Shown: positions 15,377 through 17,572 of the stretch, piece by piece
How positions within the stretch are numbered: the first letter of the stretch is position 1
Layout of the letters: each line of letters opens with the position of its first letter
Assembly: GCA_002372175.1 (NCBI GenBank)
Contig: DFIS01000073.1
Location: 1 to 17,572 of the forward strand
DNA: 17,572 nucleotides
DNA from: Solobacterium sp. UBA3691
Lineage (GTDB): Bacteria; Bacillota_I; Bacilli_A; Erysipelotrichales; Erysipelotrichaceae
Reading direction: 5' to 3'
Program-made: the position numbers and the translations under genes
Notes under the pieces: generated by a model
Databases searched by the model: none
What the model was told of the DNA's origin: nothing
What the model saw: the letters and a program-made list of their open reading frames with translations, nothing else

Positions 15377-15920
15377 AGATCTGTGTGTACGGTATGACGA
15401 CAAGATCGTCCTTGATCATTTCTCTGCTGACTTTGGGGACGGGATCACCTGTCTTGTGGGACCGAGCGGTTTCGGCAAGACGACACTCCTGCATGTGATC
15501 GCCGGTCTTGTCATTCCCGAAAGCGGCAGGATCACCGGCCGTCCCGACAAGGTGACGCTGATGTTCCAGGATGACCGCCTGTTTCCGTGGATGACAGCAC
15601 TGGAGAATGTCCGCATCGTCTGTGATGATACTGACAAGGCCGCATACTGGCTGCAGGCAGTGGAACTGGGCAGTGAGGCAGATACCTACCCGGCTGAACT
15701 CTCCGGCGGTATGCGCAGAAGAGTAGCTCTGGCCAGGGCTCTGGCCTTCGGCGGCGATCTGTTACTGCTGGATGAACCCTTCAAGGGGATGGATCTGCCG
15801 CTGGTGCAGAGACTGGTACCGCTGATCAAAGATCTGCATATCCCCGTCATCGTCTCCACGCATTCTCCGGAAGAACAGGAGATCCTCGGCGGCACAGTTC
15901 TTGAAATGGACAAACTGTAA
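15366..15920 (+). CDS. ABC importer ATP-binding protein (compact SsuB/TauB-like)
   Basis: A 184-residue ATPase that powers the importer. Walker A GPSGFGKTT at 32-40, Q-loop Q68 (MFQDDRLFPW), signature LSGGMRRR at 112-119, Walker B LLLLDEP at 132-138 and switch histidine H166 (STHSPEE) are all intact. It is shorter than the usual 240-260 residues: the region between the Q-loop and the signature is contracted and the C-terminal extension is absent. The RFPWMTALENV-like block after the Q-loop fits the nitrate/sulfonate class. It overlaps the permease gene by 11 bp, with AGGAGG inside the permease end. A promoter for the next gene starts right after its stop. Confidence 0.9.
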   Translation: MRAEDLCVRYDDKIVLDHFSADFGDGITCLVGPSGFGKTTLLHVIAGLVIPESGRITGRPDKVTLMFQDDRLFPWMTALENVRIVCDDTDKAAYWLQAVELGSEADTYPAELSGGMRRRVALARALAFGGDLLLLDEPFKGMDLPLVQRLVPLIKDLHIPVIVSTHSPEEQEILGGTVLEMDKL

Positions 15921-15923
15921 CCG

Positions 15924-15952
15924 TTGCGTAAGAGAAGAAAACCGTATATACT
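15924..15952 (+). promoter_or_regulatory. Promoter of the 82-codon orphan gene
   Basis: TTGCGT (15924-15929), a 17-bp spacer and TATACT (15947-15952), a good sigma-A-type pair starting 3 bp after the ABC ATPase stop. Predicted start near 15959, at the edge of the ATGCC-GGACA-GGCAT inverted repeat (15957-15971), which could be an operator or a 5' RNA hairpin. Confidence 0.65.
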
Positions 15953-15956
15953 GCTT

Positions 15957-16020
15957 ATGCCGGACAGGCATGATCACCTTCAGGATATCAGTACTTTTTT
16001 ACGTACTGAGGACTGGAGGT
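15957..16020 (+). promoter_or_regulatory. Structured leader able to sequester the Shine-Dalgarno of the orphan gene
   Basis: ACCTTCAG (15976-15983) can pair with CTGGAGGT (16013-16020) over all 8 positions with one G-U pair, and that target contains the GGAGG ribosome binding site of the ATG at 16027. Above it, after a small internal loop (GATA / GGA), TCAGTAC (15988-15994) pairs perfectly with GTACTGA (16003-16009) around a U-rich loop. A separate small hairpin ATGCC-GGACA-GGCAT precedes it. The pairing is read directly from the sequence; translation control by it is inferred. No known riboswitch class recognised. Confidence 0.5.
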
Positions 16021-16026
16021 TTTTAA

Positions 16027-16275
16027 ATGAAAAGTATTGTTGTCACAAAGATCCGCTTCTCAAAGCACTGTATCTCGGTATCCGGGATATACGGCGGGGA
16101 AGGCTTCGAAGCCATGCTGTACAGGCATTCAGATCACTCCTGGCATCCCGATCCTGAGACAAGGGAGAAGGGAGAAAGGTTCATGGAAGCTCTGCAGAGG
16201 CAGGTGTTCAGCAGCCTGACGCCGAAACCGGCAAAGCCAGAGAAACACCGGCAGCGGGATACCTGGTTTGGCTGA
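16027..16275 (+). CDS. Orphan 82-residue basic protein of unknown function
   Basis: Read as a real gene because it has its own promoter, a GGAGG ribosome binding site 7 nt upstream and an intrinsic terminator directly after it, making a compact single-gene unit. The protein begins with a beta-like stretch (MKSIVVTKIRFSKHCISVSG), continues with GGEGFEAMLYRHSDHSWHPDP, then a charged helix (ETREKGERFMEALQRQVFSS) and a basic, proline-rich disordered tail (TPKPAKPEKHRQR). No signal peptide or membrane segment. I do not recognise the family. It sits between an ABC importer and bioY with no obvious link to either. Confidence 0.6.
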   Translation: MKSIVVTKIRFSKHCISVSGIYGGEGFEAMLYRHSDHSWHPDPETREKGERFMEALQRQVFSSLTPKPAKPEKHRQRDTWFG

Positions 16276-16281
16276 GGAGGG

Positions 16282-16306
16282 AAACGGACACATGTCCGTT
16301 TTCTTT
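16282..16306 (+). terminator. Terminator of the orphan gene
   Basis: A nine-base-pair stem AAACGGACA / TGTCCGTTT around CA (a 4-nt loop if the closing pair opens), followed by TCTTT. It lies 6 bp after the 82-codon gene's stop. Confidence 0.8.
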
Positions 16307-16350
16307 ACATCAGGCTGAAAGAAGACGTAAGATAGACCGGTAAACAACGA

Positions 16351-16359
16351 TGATATACA
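16351..16359 (+). promoter_or_regulatory. Extended -10 promoter element of bioY
   Basis: TGATATACA, an extended -10 (TGn-TATACA) with no good -35 (GATAGA at 17-bp spacing). The start site would lie near 16366, leaving a leader of about 14 nt, which is too short for a riboswitch. Confidence 0.45.
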
Positions 16360-16379
16360 AATTAACAGAAGGAGAACAA

Positions 16380-16925
16380 ATGACTGTAAAACAACTGACA
16401 ATGTGCGGACTGACCGCTGCTCTGATCGCTGTTCTGGCTCCGATCTCAATACCTCTTGCGACAGAAGTACCGATTTCGCTGGCGACTCTGGCGGTCATGC
16501 TGGCAGGAGGCCTCTGTGGGAGTAAATACGGTCCCCTTGCCGTATTGATCTATATTCTGCTTGGCTGTATCGGTATCCCGGTATTTGCCGGGTATACTTC
16601 CGGTGCCGGTATTCTCTTCGGCATGACCGGAGGTTATATCCTCGGCTATATTCCGCTTGCCTGGGCTGTGGGCTTTGTGTATGAACACTTTCATGTATAC
16701 GGAGAAAGAGTGTCGCTGATCTTCGGCGAACTGCTCGGCAATTTGATCCTGTATATTCTGGGAACAGGCTGGTTCATGATTGTTACAGGGATGTCGCTGT
16801 CAGGAGCCCTTGCGGCCTGTGTGCTGCCGTTTCTTCCCGGCGATGTACTGAAGTGTATTGCCGCATGCATACTGATTCCCCGGCTTGTACACGCAGCCGG
16901 AATCGTATACCGGAGGGCAGGATAA
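16380..16925 (+). CDS. bioY: BioY, biotin-specific S component of an ECF transporter
   Basis: A 181-residue, six-helix membrane protein that captures biotin and works with the energy-coupling module (EcfA, EcfA', EcfT) in group II ECF transporters; those genes are not in this window. The family signature is clear: AGGLCGSKYGPLAVLIYILLG, then GIPVFAGYTSGAGILFGMTGGYILGY, and near the end VLPFLPGDVLKCIAA. The start at 16380 is chosen because GGAG lies 5 nt upstream; an in-frame ATG at 16350 would overlap the predicted promoter. The usual VPITLQT-like segment reads VPISLAT. Likely needed because the cell imports rather than makes biotin, which is inferred. Confidence 0.93.
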   Translation: MTVKQLTMCGLTAALIAVLAPISIPLATEVPISLATLAVMLAGGLCGSKYGPLAVLIYILLGCIGIPVFAGYTSGAGILFGMTGGYILGYIPLAWAVGFVYEHFHVYGERVSLIFGELLGNLILYILGTGWFMIVTGMSLSGALAACVLPFLPGDVLKCIAACILIPRLVHAAGIVYRRAG

Positions 16926-16934
16926 GCGTTTCTG

Positions 16935-16963
16935 TTTTTTTCAGAGCGTAAATGTAATATACT
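16935..16963 (+). promoter_or_regulatory. Candidate promoter of glnS
   Basis: TATACT at 16958-16963 with a T-run at -35 (16935-16940, 17-bp spacing). The bioY-glnS gap is only 76 bp, so there is no room for a T-box leader. Confidence 0.4.
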
Positions 16964-17001
16964 TGTAAAGTAAAAATCTGCGTATCAAGTGGAGGTAGAT
17001 C

Positions 17002-17572
17002 ATGACAGAAGAAAAGAAAGAAACAGCTGCAGAAGAAGTTAACCGTAACTTCATCTACAACTTTATTAAGGAAGATATCGGTCCCGGCGGACAGTTTGAG
17101 GGAATGACCGTACATACACGTTTCCCTCCGGAGCCTAACGGCTATCTGCATATCGGTCACTGCAAGGCTCTGAATATCGACTTCGGCATGGCGGAGAAGT
17201 TCGGCGGTATCTGCAACCTGCGTATGGATGATACCAACCCTGCCAAGGAAGACACCGAGTATGTCGAAGCAATCATGCAGGATATTCACTGGCTTGGCTT
17301 TGACTGGGGTGACAGATTCTTCTACGGATCCGATTACTTCGAGAAGGATTACGAGCTGGCGGTAGAACTGATCAAGAAGGGTCTCGCCTATGTCTGTGAG
17401 CTGACACCGGAACAGTTCCGTGAATACCGCGGTGATACGAATACACCGGCAAGATCTCCGTACAGAGACCGTCCGATCGAAGAGAACCTGCGTCTGTTCG
17501 AGAAGATGAAAAACGGGGAAGTCGAAGAAGGCAAGATGACCCTGAGAGCCAAGATCGATCTGGCCAGCGGCA
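17002..17572 (+). CDS. glnS: Glutaminyl-tRNA synthetase, 5' part (cut by window end)
   Basis: The first 190 codons of a class I aminoacyl-tRNA synthetase of the GlnRS type, which charges tRNA-Gln with glutamine in the cytoplasm. After a short lysine/glutamate-rich start, NFIYNFIKEDI leads into the catalytic fold with RFPPEPNGYLHIGH (HIGH motif at 50-53), then CNLRMDDTNPAKEDTEYVEAI, LGFDWGDRFFYGSDYF, RGDTNTPARSPYRDRPIEENL and MTLRAKIDLASG. The FPPEPNG form and the DDTNP stretch favour GlnRS over GluRS. GGAGG 6 nt upstream supports the start. The KMSKS-type region and the anticodon-binding domain lie beyond the window. A functional GlnRS would make the GatCAB route unnecessary for Gln-tRNA. Confidence 0.95.
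   Translation, partial: MTEEKKETAAEEVNRNFIYNFIKEDIGPGGQFEGMTVHTRFPPEPNGYLHIGHCKALNIDFGMAEKFGGICNLRMDDTNPAKEDTEYVEAIMQDIHWLGFDWGDRFFYGSDYFEKDYELAVELIKKGLAYVCELTPEQFREYRGDTNTPARSPYRDRPIEENLRLFEKMKNGEVEEGKMTLRAKIDLASG

Noticed and set aside
16340..16370. BirA operator upstream of bioY (GGTAAACAA and ATTAACAG half-sites)
   Set aside because: The two half-sites are in the same orientation rather than inverted, and the spacing does not fit known biotin operators.
16926..17001. T-box riboswitch ahead of glnS
   Set aside because: Only 76 bp separate bioY and glnS, and there is no specifier stem, T-box sequence or terminator/antiterminator pair.

Overview
The window looks like chromosomal DNA of a low-to-mid GC Bacillota (Firmicutes). 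Supporting this are strong AGGAGG/GGAGG ribosome binding sites on most genes, many intrinsic terminators with U-tracts, a lipobox substrate-binding protein, a BioY S-component without a dedicated energising module, a Bacillota-type MATE pump and a GlnRS-type aminoacyl-tRNA synthetase. An Erysipelotrichia-like or Lachnospiraceae-like gut organism would fit, but the sequence alone does not settle this. No rRNA, tRNA or CRISPR array was seen.

Layout. (1) 1-5330: the tail of an unidentified plus-strand unit with a terminator; a minus-strand protein that appears to fuse a PD-(D/E)xK nuclease-like domain to a DUF2075/SF1-type helicase domain; a divergent MATE transporter; an IS1182-family insertion sequence (3226-5068) with a minus-strand transposase and hairpin ends; then a small coding remnant and a terminator. 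(2) 5465-7956: a plus-strand run of small regulatory and accessory genes: a membrane-anchored XRE regulator, an XRE-zinc ribbon fusion, a two-TM miniprotein, a TfoX N-domain protein and an adenylate-kinase-like P-loop protein. It ends in a bidirectional terminator. (3) 8006-9621: a LysR-type regulator reduced to its C-terminal third, a DUF4230 membrane protein and a GNAT acetyltransferase broken by one frameshift. (4) 9682-12688: a membrane-bound RsbU/SpoIIE-type PP2C phosphatase, then a convergent CitMHS citrate transporter. (5) 12833-15920: a Crp/Fnr-family regulator divergent from the citrate transporter, then an overlapping three-gene NitT/TauT/SsuABC-like importer. (6) 15924-17572: a monocistronic 82-codon orphan gene with its own promoter, structured leader and terminator, then bioY, then the 5' part of glnS, cut by the window edge.

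How the genes may work together: the Crp-like protein sits between the citrate transporter, with which it shares a 144-bp divergent promoter region carrying a 19-bp inverted repeat, and the ABC importer, so it is a plausible local regulator of one or both. The importer genes overlap and must be co-translated. The most unusual items are the nuclease-helicase fusion and the orphan gene, whose Shine-Dalgarno can be fully sequestered by an upstream complementary segment. There are several signs of decay (LysR fragment, frameshifted GNAT, remnant beside the IS). I see no complete multi-gene novel system; the two items named are the best candidates for undescribed biology.
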